DNA from: Panulirus ornatus
Lineage: Eukaryota; Arthropoda; Malacostraca; Decapoda; Palinuridae
Direction: 5' to 3'
Length of the DNA: 64,000 nt
Assembly: GCF_036320965.1 (NCBI RefSeq)
Contig: NC_092250.1
Coordinates: forward strand, 18,454,117 to 18,518,116
Below, piece after piece: positions 23,969 to 36,986 of this stretch. How positions within the stretch are numbered: the stretch's first letter is position 1; each line of letters starts with the position of its first letter. Position numbers and translations under genes: made by a program. The notes beneath the pieces are model-generated. The model searched no databases, was not told where the DNA came from, and saw nothing but the letters and a program-made list of their open reading frames with translations.

Positions 23969-24968
23969 GAGAAAAATGGTTAGACTTGCAGGATATTTAT
24001 TTAACCCCCGTAAAATTTTTATGCTCGCATTGAAGTATGACATAATGAAAGCCTCTTACTCTCCGAATTAATTTGGAAGACATCAGATAATGCATCTTCT
24101 GGCCAACGGTAAACAGAAAAGTCTTTTTTAAACTGGTGATCACATGATGGGTTGATTATAGTGCGTGTATTTGTGTTATTGATAACTGGAGACGCGATGG
24201 GCCAGTGTCTCACTTTAGGTCAGACTTGTATCTTCTGGGTTCTTGAGAGGATTTTAGGCCCAGAAATACGTGGCAGACAGTGTAAGGATGCGAAGCACCA
24301 GACTTGTTCCCTTTCTTCTCCTTCCCCACTACTTCTTTTTTCTATTAGAGACATTTTCTTCGAATCGTGATGGCTCTATTGATCCGTGATTTTGATTTTA
24401 GGCAAGAGGTTGTGAGGGATGGACAACCTCTTCATTTAAGGGGTAGGCTTTCTTATGCTTTGGGATGGGGAGGGGAGGAGGCATTTTGTGCACTTGGGAA
24501 TGTCCCCATTTTTTTTGTTTTTGTTTTTCTGTAAATATTTTGTTGGCAGCTCTTAGTTAGTTTTTTTTTATTAGCATTTTTCTCGGCTCAGCTCGACTTT
24601 TGTTACCATAAGAATCTCTCTTATCTCAGTAATCTGTGTCTTGGCTGTTTATGGTTTGAGCTCAGTGTAGAAAGTCATTTTATTCGTTGAGTTGGATTAT
24701 TTGATGTGTTTAAGAATTTCGTAGGCGGTTGCTATCCTCGAGTTTATTTTATAATCACAGTCTTCACACACACACAGTAACTCTTGTACATTACGGGTGT
24801 GCAAGACACACTGCCCTAATCATCTTGTTTCACTGTTTACGTAGCTCAGTCGCTGAACACAAACATCAGGAGAAGCGGCTGGGATGTTGTCCCACCCTCC
24901 CCTGGGTGGTTTGTTTGGGATGTGTTCAGCAGAAGTGCGAAGGACTCTTGTGTGTCTCCAAGCCCCCT
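23967..24968. other. Unique sequence, no gene seen
   Basis: AT-rich in part, with T runs near 24510-24570. No domain or transposon motif was recognised. Confidence 0.45.

Positions 24969-25021
<53 letters not shown>
24969..25021. repeat. (CA)n microsatellite
   Basis: A pure CA tract of about 52 bp. Confidence 0.97.
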
Positions 25022-25023
<2 letters not shown>

Positions 25024-25303
25024 CCAGATGGGTCTCTCCTGCTTGCTTGTTAGTGTAGACGCTTCCTTTCTGGCCATATCACGTGTTCCTCTCTCATGTT
25101 TACTCTGATGTTAGTAGTCGCCAGAGCAAAGATAACAGTGTGCACGTTGATAGAATTTAATGAGGACGTTTTCATGTTGGATAATTATACGTTATGTCGG
25201 AGATGTTACGATGCGATTTGTTATTCAATTTCTGGAGATGATGTGTACACGACCTTCTTCAGAAAGACAGGGTGTTGAGGTTTCGTGACATCATATGTGT
25301 TTT

Positions 25304-25408
25304 AAAGATTAACCCCATGTGCGGGATGGGTCAGGTCAAAGATTAACCCCATGTGCGGGAAGGGTCAGGTCAAAGATTAACCCCATGTGCGGGAAGGGTC
25401 AGGTCAAA
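25304..25408 (+). repeat. 34-bp minisatellite, 3 copies
   Basis: Unit AAAGATTAACCCCATGTGCG plus GGAAGGGTCAGGTC, starting at 25304, 25338 and 25372. Each copy ends in GGTCAGGTCA, the same word that precedes 21-bp arrays at 42.35 and 43.18 kb. A 21-bp cluster follows at once. Confidence 0.95.
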
Positions 25409-25429
25409 GTGCCAGGTTATTGTGGAGTC

Positions 25430-25567
25430 GTACGCCGACTTATTCAAGGGTCGTACGGTCGTGCTTAAGTCGTGTCGTGGCGTCTTGGTGAAGCATTGTA
25501 CTGACGTACTCAAGGGTCGTTCCGTCGTGCTACAGAACAGCACCGTCGTCCTTTTGTCGTAACGCCG
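25430..25567 (+). repeat. 21-bp family cluster, forward, degenerate
   Basis: Diverged copies of GGTCGTACCGTCGTGCTCA, for example GGGTCGTACGGTCGTGCTTAA and GGGTCGTTCCGTCGTGCTAC. It directly follows the 34-bp array. Confidence 0.85.
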
Positions 25568-25656
25568 TATGTGTGTGTGTGTCTGTCTGTGTGTTTGTTG
25601 AGTTCCTGGAGGCTTCGAGTCCACCGTGCGTGTGGTGAGAGCTGGTTTAAGCCATC

Positions 25657-25659
<3 letters not shown>

Positions 25660-25728
<69 letters not shown>
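25660..25728. repeat. (GA)n microsatellite
   Basis: A pure GA tract of about 68 bp. Confidence 0.97.
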
Positions 25729-25731
<3 letters not shown>

Positions 25732-25833
25732 TTATCCTTTAGCGTATCGCATGTCAGGACGTGACCAAGTGAGGGTCAGGTTTAATACTGCACTCACCAC
25801 TCACTGCCTGGCTCTCCCAAATGGGTGAGACAG

Positions 25834-25905
<72 letters not shown>
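25834..25905. repeat. (CT)n microsatellite
   Basis: A pure CT tract of about 72 bp. With the GA tract 106 bp to its left it forms an inverted pair. Confidence 0.97.
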
Positions 25906-25907
<2 letters not shown>

Positions 25908-26000
25908 ATAACCATTTACGGATCGTTTTCCATCTTGCCTTTCCTCTCGTCATCATGTCTCCTCTTCTCTCATCCGTCCGTCCTTCTCGTATAACCATTT

Positions 26001-26230
26001 GAACACGTCGGTGCGATGCTTGAGCACGACGGTTAAGGACGCTGAGCACGACGGTACGATCCATGAGAATATGACGTGTACGGTAGTTTATAAAAGCGCG
26101 ACGGTACGACCCTAAGGGGATGGTGGTGGCCTGGTCTTTGACCCTGGCTGTAATGAGTCAGCCAGGCCATCATGGGCAAGGGTCGTAGTCGTGTTCAGAG
26201 GTCGTACCGTCGTGCTTAAAGGTCGTGTAA
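26001..26230. repeat. 21-bp family foldback: reverse units, hairpin centre, forward units
   Basis: Reverse-oriented units (GAGCACGACGGTACGATCC type) fill 26001-26114 and forward units (GGGTCGTAGTCGTGTTCAG, GGTCGTACCGTCGTGCTTAA) fill 26177-26230. The centre holds an exact 8-bp inverted repeat, CCTGGCTG (26143-26150) and CAGCCAGG (26159-26166), with flanking GATGGTGGTGGCCTGG facing CCAGGCCATCATGGG. The whole could fold back on itself. Confidence 0.85.
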
Positions 26231-26350
26231 TCTACCTCAGAGGGTTGATTACGCAGGATCACTTTAGATTAAGATGGACGTGTTGATTACGGATTTTGGA
26301 TCCCATATTTGTTGAGAGAGGCCGCCACCAGTAGGCCTCTGTCAGCTTGT

Positions 26351-26390
26351 GATTGGTTGGTCAGGTGTAAACAAACGCTGTGATTGGTTG
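26351..26390. promoter_or_regulatory. Two inverted CCAAT boxes 31 bp apart
   Basis: The repeated word TGTGATTGGTTGG gives GATTGG at 26351 and 26382. The spacing is about three helical turns, a spacing known for paired NF-Y sites. No transcript start or exon can be shown. Confidence 0.25.
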
Positions 26391-26469
26391 GTGTAGCACT
26401 CGAGGGATGGGGGGGAGTTACTTCTCGTAGGTACCCTTGTATAGACGGAATTCTTCTTCCTCATCTTGT

Positions 26470-26498
26470 CCCTCCTCCTCCTCCTCCTCCTCCTCCTT
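26470..26498. repeat. (CTC)n trinucleotide tract
   Basis: About nine CTC units. Confidence 0.93.
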
Positions 26499-26764
26499 GC
26501 TTAGTGTTCAGCAAAGCTTGGCCGTCACCTCAGCTTGAGCGTGAGGTGTTGTGGTGTGTGTGCGGTAGAGGGCCCTGGTGAGGCTTGGGGGGTCGCCCAC
26601 ATCCTCACCAACCGCTGTCGGAGCCGTGAGTGTAACAGGAGAGGCGAGGGTCGGGCCTGTGCTGTGCTGTACTGCTTCATCAACCCGGCCTCTCTGGCTG
26701 ACTCATGTGTGTACGTACGGTCGCCCTAGTCTCACATGTGGCCCGCGCTGCTTAGTGCTGATTA

Positions 26765-26767
<3 letters not shown>

Positions 26768-26845
<78 letters not shown>
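26768..26845. repeat. (CT)n microsatellite
   Basis: A pure CT tract of about 77 bp. Confidence 0.97.
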
Positions 26846-26848
<3 letters not shown>

Positions 26849-28054
26849 ATATTTTTTTTTTTCGCCTCTCACACGCCTGCGCCGCTGGCGTTCGGTCCTC
26901 AAGTGTATACACTCGTCCCATCACACAGCTCTTTGATTCTCAACAGTCGATTTTCCTGCGGTGAACGCTACGGGCTGACCATGCATTTTGGCAAAAAAAA
27001 TCTCGTAAAAAAAAGAAAAAAACGTGGTATGTATGTATTCTCTCCTCCTCTCTCTTGCTTTGGGTCTGTAACCACGTCACGAGAGTCTGAAGCATTGCTA
27101 ATGTTTTCAGTCATCCTTGATTTATTCTCTGTTACATACGAGAGGTATATTGTTATATTTACACACTCATATAATCCACAGTCTGCTCTCGAAAACCATT
27201 TCCTCTGTGGGGGGTATAGATGGTGAAGACTTGGCAAAAATTGTCAGTAGAATGCAGAAGTGACTTAGATATATTTCCAGGTTGTAGATTGTATTTTGCA
27301 CTGGTAATGGTTAGTGACCAACCGCTTGAGAAATCCAAATACTCCGGATAGAGGCAGCTGTACATTGTAAATGTTATATAGTGTATCTGTATATAGCTGT
27401 ATAGTGTACTATATATATATAGTGCTATAAAGTTCAACTAATTGATATGTATACAGTGTACCTGATACACAGTTGTACAGTGTGCTTGGAAGATATAGCG
27501 GACAGGGTAATCGTTCGACCCTAGGACTCCTTTCCCCCATGGGGTCCTGTACCGTCAAAGCTACGCTTCATTCAGGAGCAGCGTATATCACAAGTCAGGA
27601 CAACGCAGGATGACTGTGTCTTAACGTACTATCTCGCGTGGAGGAGCGGTGTTTCCTTCCATGCGGGAGTAGCGCATCGTCCATCCCGGCCGTGTCTTCC
27701 GCCCTAACTGGGTCACCTGGCCACTCTCGGGGGTTAAGTGGCCAGCGTGGCCCCTTTCCCCCCCACAGCTCGTTGTTGACTGGTCCCTCAAACCTGCCTT
27801 ATCTTCCAAGACGAGCTAATACTCGCCTCGTAACTCCCTCACACCCAAGTGTGACGTCCCGTCAACAAACTCACACTTAAGAGTATGTGAAAAACCCACA
27901 AGTGTCTCAGATGTAAGTGCTTCTATCCCTACAGTCTCCTCGGTTTCCCTTTGAGCGAGTCTTCGCTGTCACATATTAGACGGAAAATGTATGAATATAT
28001 CTTTAGTGTGCCGTTTGTATATTGTTTTAAATTGACGGGATTCGGGCAGCCCGC

Positions 28055-28058
<4 letters not shown>
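26846..28058. other. Unique sequence, no gene seen
   Basis: The block 27360-27480 is rich in short TATAGTGTA / TACAGTGTA words and a palindrome ACTATATATATATAGT near 27408. Otherwise nothing recognisable. Confidence 0.45.

Positions 28059-28121
<63 letters not shown>
28059..28121. repeat. (CT)n microsatellite
   Basis: A pure CT tract of about 62 bp. Confidence 0.97.
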
Positions 28122-28123
<2 letters not shown>

Positions 28124-28462
28124 GCGGTAGATATGATGATTTGAACGTCAGGCGGCGGGCGAGGGGTCGCCGATGATGGTGGCTGGGTTGACGACTGACA
28201 GCTCTAGGCCATTATCGTGGTTAATGGCATTGCTGCCACCATGGTAGTGAGGCAGCGAACTGGCTTATGACACATGGTATGTCCACGAGTGAGGGGCCAG
28301 GGACACTTAGCCCTTCCCCATTCACCACTTGAAGTGGCCTGGCTACATGCCATGGTCTGGCCTCAACCACTATCACCATGGCATGAACTGTGCCACCACC
28401 ACCACCACGGTCGTGGTGTCAGCTCCCATGATCAGCCAGTAGCCACGAAGGGCGGCAGCGGC

Positions 28463-28506
28463 TCCTCCTCCTCCTCCTCCTCCTCCTCCTCCTCCTCCTC
28501 CTCCTC
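28463..28506. repeat. (CTC)n trinucleotide tract
   Basis: About 14 CTC units. It reads as a Ser or Gly run in surrounding frames, which is an artefact. Confidence 0.95.
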
Positions 28507-28689
28507 GCGCACGGGATAAAAGATGGGAAGCCAGAGTGACGTTGTAGTGTTCATCATCTTGGTGGTGTTGTATTCCCAGCTGCCTCACCGTTGGTTGTAG
28601 GTGACCCCATATGACTGAGGATATCGTAGACAACAACTTTGTACTGGGTTGTTTATGTGTCGGTTGTAAATGGTTGTGGTGCAGCTTGA

Positions 28690-29022
28690 TCCTGGTGTTA
28701 CACGTGTACGTTGTCAGTGAGTGGTGTGGTTGTTTATCTTGCTTTACAAGTAGGCAGTTTGTAAATGACAGCGTGGTTACGTTACTTACCCTGCTTTACA
28801 AGTATGCACGGCGTAAATGAAAACGAGGATAAGATGCTAACTCTGTTGTACAAGTACGTTGTTAAATGGAAGCGTGGTTAAATGGTACATTTTGTTTTAC
28901 AAGAACGTTATAAATGCAAAGCGTGGTCGTTGCACTTAACCTATTTTACGAGTACGAAATCGATTCACGTGTTAATTTACGTGTTAATTCACGTGTTAAT
29001 TCACGTGTTAATTCATGCGTCA
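28690..29022 (+). repeat. Diverged about 52-bp tandem repeat, then a 12-bp array
   Basis: TTTACAAGTACG-type words recur near 28743, 28795, 28847, 28895 and 28943 (48-52 bp steps), each followed by GTAAATG and AGCGTGGT. At 28973-29022 a 12-bp unit, ACGTGTTAATTC, repeats about four times. Confidence 0.8.
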
Positions 29023-29252
29023 CGTCATTAACATACGTGTTGCGAGCGGCGGCGACCCACGTGATGTGGTATGGTATCCTGTTGACCGTGCTGACCTGGG
29101 GTTCGCCGGTCTCACCAACGTTTGTATGGGCTGATATATATTACGACTTGTTTACTGGTCCTCCTCCTCCCTGCCTCAGTGCGGTGGAGGGTGAGAGAGA
29201 GGAAGGGGCAAGGAGGAGGGGTAAAGGGAGGGATTTAAGGGTTAGTTGACAA

Positions 29253-29381
29253 AGAGGAGGAGGAGGAGGAGGGGAGGTTGGATGTTCGAATGAGTAAAGG
29301 AGAGGTGTTGTGGGGGAAGGAGGAGCCATGGGGTGTGGTAATGCGGAAGCAAGATCCTTGAGAAGACGTAAAGGGGGTGGA

Positions 29382-29448
<67 letters not shown>
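29253..29448. repeat. (GAG)n at 29253-29273 and (CT)n at 29389-29448
   Basis: A short GAG tract and a CT tract of about 60 bp. Confidence 0.95.
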
Positions 29449-29449
29449 A

Positions 29450-31255
29450 TTGTCCTTTGCTTCAAGTCCCCCTCAGAACTCGCTGGAATTACATTCTGGG
29501 TAACCCGCCTCTCACGACCGCCTCTATGACCTAAGGCCGTAAGGACAATTATGCCAAACCGTCCTGCTGCATGATCCTGTGGTGGGGGAACTCCGCCCTA
29601 GCGAGACCCAAGGGCCAGAGAGAGATAAGGATCACTTTACGGTAGGTTTGTTTCTTTAATACACCCCTGTCGAGGAGTATCGGTTATCACTGTCACGCCC
29701 CGAGGGTGTTGGATGGCCGGGTGGGCGCAGATCCTGTAATATTTTAACGGTAACTTCAGTTTTTATGTCTGAAGATTTTTAAAATTAGATTTTTTTTCCA
29801 AAAATTAGGATTTTTTTTTTAGCACGACGTATTCTGTATACGAGTGACGCTACGAATATCGTAACCGGTAATTTCCTAAGTGTTCGTTGAGACGCGCCAA
29901 CGAAGAATCGTAATGAGTAAATTTGCGAGCACGTAAAACGAAAGACGTCGTAACATTCCATTAATAGAAATTTAAGAAAATTTTTTTCGGTAAAAACATT
30001 TCTTTTTAATCTAAAATCTTTATTTATGGTAGAGATTGATTATGTTTTTTGTAGTTTGTCAGGTACGTATTAGATAAGTCAGGATTTCATCATGTCGTGT
30101 TATGCATACGATATTAGAATTAATCATCTGTGAACTTATGATTGTAAGGTTGACAGCGTATCTGTAAGCTAGGTCCCGAAGGGTCTTATCTGTTTTTGCT
30201 GATAAGGTGGAGGGAGGAATGTCAGTGAGGGTAGCGTTATCTTGCCCCTTACAAGGCTCTGTTCTTCCCTTCCACCCAGGTCATACCGATCCCTGGTAAC
30301 CAGTCAGGTCACAGGCCCTTACCCAGGTCAGGTCAAGTATATGACGTGTCATGATTGTGAATTAATGATGAACTCAGCTGATTAAGCATATAACTCACGA
30401 GGAATTTGGTTTCGAATCACTCTATCTTGCTGCTCAAGTTTAACAGTATTGTCCAGGTGACTCATGAGATCAAAGGGGTAGTATTTAATACGTACAGACC
30501 ATACTTATATACTTTTATAAGTTACTTAGATCACATACAGTTAACTGAAAGAATCACCCTGTTCTGCATGTATAACTGGCCAGCCGAGGTTGTGTATATA
30601 ACTCACGTGAGGGAGTGAATGGTTGTATGGTACAAGCAGGTGGCCTCTTTTGACCAGCGGGTGTTGTACGTAAGTGGCGGATAGCAACAGTTGGATATAC
30701 AGAGAAGTGGGGATGTTGTAGACGAGTAGCGCCTGTTTGTCGTTGGTCCTTCTAGATAGGTGGCCGCTCTGGGCAGCTGACCTTTGTAGACGGATGGCGG
30801 ATGTAGATAGCTGACGGGTGGCCGATGTAGAAACTCCAACTGAAAAGGGGGGCAAGGACAGGAGGCAAACAGCCCTGGGCGGTGGACGAACGAGGTGTTG
30901 TTATGGTGTAGGAGCCGCTGGAGTTTGGAACTAACGGCTGAGGTCGTGGTGTGAGGTGGTCAGGTCGCACTGAGGATGATGGTATTGGTCGTGTGAGTGA
31001 GGTGGACAGGTCGTGCTTGAGGGTAATCACGTCGTTGACCTGGTGGTCATCTGGGCAGTAGTTTCATGAGGTGAGAACGGGTGTTGGTGTGCCACTATGC
31101 TGTGTGACACGTTCGCCCTGGCGCACCAGTGTTCTCTGTCCTTTTTTCCACTTCGAGGATTCCAGTCATGGGCAGTGGTTTCCATTGAGGCCAGACCTAG
31201 TTTACAGGAATGCTAAGACAGTTAGGGAAGAAGATGAAGAAGAAGAAGAGGAGGA
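29450..31255. other. Unique sequence with AGGTCA half-site cluster
   Basis: AT-rich from 29740 to 30120, without coding signal. Four AGGTCA nuclear-receptor half-sites occur at 30278, 30306, 30325 and 30330. From 30640 to 30840 loosely related GTGGC(G/C)GATGTAGA words recur. No gene was recognised. Confidence 0.4.
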
Positions 31256-31261
31256 GGTGTC

Positions 31262-31590
31262 GAAGGTTTTAGGGAAATTAAGAACGTTGTTGTAAGGGAA
31301 AGACGCGAGGAGGTAGAGATTTCCAAAGCTCAGCTGTATGAGGGAAGAAACAGACGCGCATCCTATCGGGCCACACAGTTATAATCATATGACGCAGTAG
31401 CTTGTCGGGTATCACCTGGTCTCTGTGATAGCTGGGGGGGGGGGGGGGGGGGGCACAAGCAGCCAGTTCTTGGAAGGAGAAATAGGAGTAATATCTGTAG
31501 GAGAGGGAAAGAGGAACGACATAATGGCATTGGGGCAAGTGGGTCGAGTTTTGAGCTGGGTTGTGTCGTTGTAATGCCGTGTCCTGACAC
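31262..31590 (-). pseudogene. LINE 3' ORF2 tail relic
   Basis: The minus strand reads YHRDQVIPDKLLRHMI and then CFFPHTAELWKSLPPRVFP (about 31360-31300), the conserved [SF]FFPxTxxLWNSLPxxVFP signature near the C-terminus of decapod jockey-type LINE ORF2. Upstream, VVPLSLSYRYYSYFSFQELA resembles the preceding 'LSLFYRYYxGxCSxEL' segment. A poly-G run (31435-31454) falls inside it and likely expanded after insertion. RT palm motifs are absent. Confidence 0.78.
31435..31454. repeat. Poly-G run of 20
   Basis: Twenty consecutive G on the plus strand, inside the LINE tail relic. Confidence 0.95.
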
Positions 31591-31599
31591 AGTTCATCC

Positions 31600-32060
31600 T
31601 TGGTATGTGGTTCTGTATCATTAAGAAAATTGTGGTTGGTTATTAAAGTGTTTAGTGTCGTGTAGTCTTCTTAGTGTTCTGTATTTCTATTTTGTATTAT
31701 TTTGTAATTGTTATTGATACACAGTATAGAATCCTTACCGAGGTGTGTCGTGTCCTGGAAGAGAGTTTGTGTTCGTCTTATCTGTATATAACTAGTGTAA
31801 TGTTTTAACTTTAGCTGAACATTATTTGCATCATATGGAATGTCATTTAGAATCTACAGGTTATGGCGCCACACTTTCATGTTTCTTTTTTTATGGTCAG
31901 TATGAGTTTCAGACGTGTGAAATTGTTGAGACAATAGGACGCTTCTGCGGTGTAGTGAGTGTGGTAGATGTTGATGTAGAAGAACACCCGTGATTCTACT
32001 GCTTCCCTCACCGTTCTTGTAGTGAAGTCCCAGGGAAGGTAGCTGCCCGCCGTAGTTTCT
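31600..32060. other. Unique sequence, no gene seen
   Basis: Nothing recognisable; moderately AT-rich. Confidence 0.45.
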
Positions 32061-32062
32061 CT

Positions 32063-32063
<1 letters not shown>

Positions 32064-32143
<80 letters not shown>
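32064..32143. repeat. (CT)n microsatellite
   Basis: A pure CT tract of about 78 bp. Confidence 0.97.
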
Positions 32144-32147
<4 letters not shown>

Positions 32148-32596
32148 GCGGGTAGCGTGTGTGTCATGGTGATTGACGCTATCGGAGACAGACCCGCGGA
32201 TGGCACCTGTCTATCGTAGGACGATATTAGGAGGCCAGGGCGGAGGAGAGATACGGTGGGAGATAGTGTGTATATATGTGTGTGTACAGGGTGAGGGAGG
32301 TGAACTAGTGGAAGTGTGATGTGGGTGGTGAGGTGTAGGTGTCGTAGAAATGCTGTCGGGAGGGAGTGGAAGGGGGGAGGGAGAGGCTGAATCAGGTAGA
32401 GGGAGAGAAATGTAGGTTGATTTGGAGGGAATTGGGAGATGAAGGGGAGGGAGTGGAGAATGGAGAGATGGGTGAGGGAGATGATGAAGTGGGAACATGT
32501 AGTATGTGTTGGGAGGAGAGGACAGAGCGATAACTGGGGGAGAGGCAGCGGGCAATGAAGGTGGCAGACTGAAGAAAAATGACGAGCAGTGATAGG

Positions 32597-32805
32597 TGAG
32601 GAGAGACGGTGGAGGAGTGAGGAGAGACGGTGTAGGAGTGAGGAGAGACGATGAAGGAGTGAGGAGAGACGATGAAGGAGTGAGGCGAGGCGTTGGAGGA
32701 GTGAGGAGAGACGGTGAAGGAGTGAGGAGAGACGGTGGAGGAGTGAGGAGAGACGGTGGAGGAGTGAGGAGAGACGGTGGAGGAGTGAGGAGAGACGATG
32801 GAGGG
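32597..32805 (+). repeat. 21-bp purine-rich minisatellite, about 10 copies
   Basis: Unit GTGAGGAGAGACGGTGGAGG plus A. One copy has GGCGAGGCG. This is unrelated to the GTCGTACC 21-bp family. The period is divisible by three, so several frames stay open. Confidence 0.93.
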
Positions 32806-33008
32806 ATACAGGGTAGAGCCAGATAACACAGGAGCTGTTAGCATATGTGACCATGTTATCGCCTGGGGGATCGTGATGGTATCATGAATTTCCTAATCTG
32901 TCTAAATGGAGAGAGGGCAGTTAAAGCAGAGGGCTGGCTCCTCCCTACCCACCGCTGCAGGTAGGTGGAGGGAGTATGACGCTGCGGCAGGACTGATGAA
33001 CGAAGGAG

Positions 33009-34570
<1,562 letters not shown>

Positions 34571-34571
34571 G

Positions 34572-34575
<4 letters not shown>

Positions 34576-34623
<48 letters not shown>
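34576..34623. repeat. (TG)n microsatellite
   Basis: A TG tract of about 46 bp. Confidence 0.97.
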
Positions 34624-34627
<4 letters not shown>

Positions 34628-34805
34628 TTCCCCACCCCACCACTTACACCCACCCAATTGTGCCACACGTCCTGTTGTGGGTGATGATGTGGTGTGGTGT
34701 GGTGGTGATAGTGTTGGTGGTGCGTTGGTGGTGGACTCGGTGTGTTGGTGATGCTGGGGCGGTCGTCGCTATGTTGATAGTGATGATGGTATTATTTGTT
34801 ATGTA

Positions 34806-34807
34806 TA

Positions 34808-34892
<85 letters not shown>

Positions 34893-34918
34893 GTATGTAT
34901 ATATATATATATATATAT
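34806..34918. repeat. (TA)n microsatellite, interrupted
   Basis: About 110 bp of TA with TACATA and TATGTATGTA interruptions in the right half. Confidence 0.96.
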
Positions 34919-35158
34919 TCCCCCCTCTCGGTGATCGTATTGGTGACATATCCTTATTTCCAGCATCTCTGAGAAGGGAATTCTTGCCACATCTTGTTCT
35001 TCAGTGTTCACTAAGGCCTTATTTTAGGTGTCCCTGTGTTCTCCTCTGACATTAATTGTTCGTAAGACCACATGTTCTCCGTATCAGAATTGTGTCCTGG
35101 TTTTCCTTAACAGTGGCATGTCTTGATTTGACGGTCTTGAAGCGCGGTCTTGATTTTT

Positions 35159-35392
35159 AGTGGATGTTGCGTCAGGACCCATGTGACGCAGTGAATGTTG
35201 CGCCAGGACCCTTGTGAAGCAGTGGATGTTGCGCCAGGATCCTTGTGACGCAGTGGATGTTGCTTCTGGACACTTGTGACGCAGTGGATGTTCCGCCAGG
35301 ACCCTTGTGACGCAGTGGATGTTGCTTCTGGACCCTTGTGACGCAGTGGGTGTTTCCTCAGGATCTTTACGAGGCAGTGGGCGTTGCGTTAG
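35159..35392 (+). repeat. 31-bp minisatellite, 7-8 copies
   Basis: Unit GTGGATGTTGCGCCAGGACC plus CTTGTGACGCA. Starts at 35160 and 35191 give the period. Two variant types (GCGCCAGGA and GCTTCTGGA) interleave. Confidence 0.93.
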
Positions 35393-35399
35393 GTGGCGT

Positions 35400-36555
35400 C
35401 CGTGTGTCTGTGCGTGTGTCATGTGGCCGTGGTGGTGGGTGGTGGTGACTGAGCAAGCCTTAACTCGGTAATGGTTGTTATCACATAGCTTGAGATCAGT
35501 GCTTGGTATGTCCCTGAGGTGTTATGTTCGGCTCCCGGCTTCTCTTTCTGGGTTAGGGGGACGAGGGTCAAGTCTACGTCAGATGCCTACGTTCAGTAAC
35601 GTAAATCCGTGACTTATCTTTACGTCGGTTTTCGGTATGGATCGTCTCTCTCCCGACAGGTACATTTGCGTTATTCTGACTCATGTGGGTTTTTATAGAC
35701 TTGTCTCTACCCCTACAGGTCGGTATACCATACGTTTCATACCCCCCACTGCTCAGTTTCAGGCCAGGCTACATATCGTCCTCCTCTGACCATGTCGACT
35801 GTACTACAACCTTTATCCTTTCTGTTAGAAGTTGTCGGCTCAAAAAAAAACATTAAGATCAAGATATAAATTGGTCTTCATGTGCCTCACGCGGACCAGT
35901 CCTATCAAAGCAATTTCACACGATTAAAAAGAAGATATTTGGCTTTTCTTTCTTCCTTTTATTTTGGTTAGAAATCGTGGTTGACCCCCAGCTTAGCCTT
36001 GCACCCAGTCGCTTGTGTTGTTCATGTTCACCACATAGGCTGTGTTTACTGTGAACTCCAGTGGTTGTGTGGAGGTCCCACTGGGTTCATATGTTCCCGC
36101 ATCGTAGCCACACGCTGGCCTGAGAGGAGAGGCTGCAAGGTGTACAGGGATGATAATGATAATAATTGTGATAATTATATTAATGATAGTAATGATACTT
36201 ATTATGATAATGAAGTGAGGGATTTTGCAAGCTGGACTCGTTGCGATGACCTCTCGGGTGGAGTGGAGTGCAGCGGTCATCAACGTAATGTCTTTGGTGG
36301 CACTCAGGATACGAGGGACCTGACAGAAGGCACTGAGTGAACACCACACACACGATGGATGTTGGTCCCGGCCATCGCTGCCCCCAGCGGCGTTCATGGT
36401 GGCGTGTATTTTACATCAGGGCGTGATTAATGGCTGCCAGACCTTTGCACTCGACGCGCACACCAGGTCTGTGTTGCAAACTCCTAAATCACAGCAAGAG
36501 AGGGATTGTGTCCTCCCTCACGACCTCAGTTTTATTTGTATGACACCAACAGTTG
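35400..36555. other. Unique sequence, no gene seen
   Basis: Contains a degenerate ATA/ATG/ATT stretch at 36150-36210. Nothing else recognisable. Confidence 0.45.

Positions 36556-36590
<35 letters not shown>
36556..36590. repeat. (TG)n microsatellite
   Basis: A TG tract of about 34 bp. Confidence 0.95.
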
Positions 36591-36591
<1 letters not shown>

Positions 36592-36953
36592 TACGGTTGC
36601 TAGAGAGGGTGTTCTCCTCCCTCACTGTGGGTAATAATTATCGTTGGGTTATTCTAGGAAGGCGTTTGATGGCTCTATATTGAGGAGGTTAATTCGTAGT
36701 GATGTTATAGTGACTTGTGAGGGGTCAGGTGTGAGGGGAAAGTGATTTTTTTGAGGCGGTAGGTACGTGGAAGGAGGGAGGGAGTGAGTGAGTGAGGGGG
36801 TAATGTGAGATGTGTGGGAACTGCAAGGGAGGGCCAGGAAGACGAGGGGAAGTGGGCAGGAAGACGGGGTGGGGGGAGGGTGAGGAAGGTTAAGGGTGTG
36901 TAGAAAAACAAGGAATGTAAGAGGGAAGAAAACGGGCAAGAGAAGGAAGCGTG

Positions 36954-36955
<2 letters not shown>

Positions 36956-36986
<31 letters not shown>

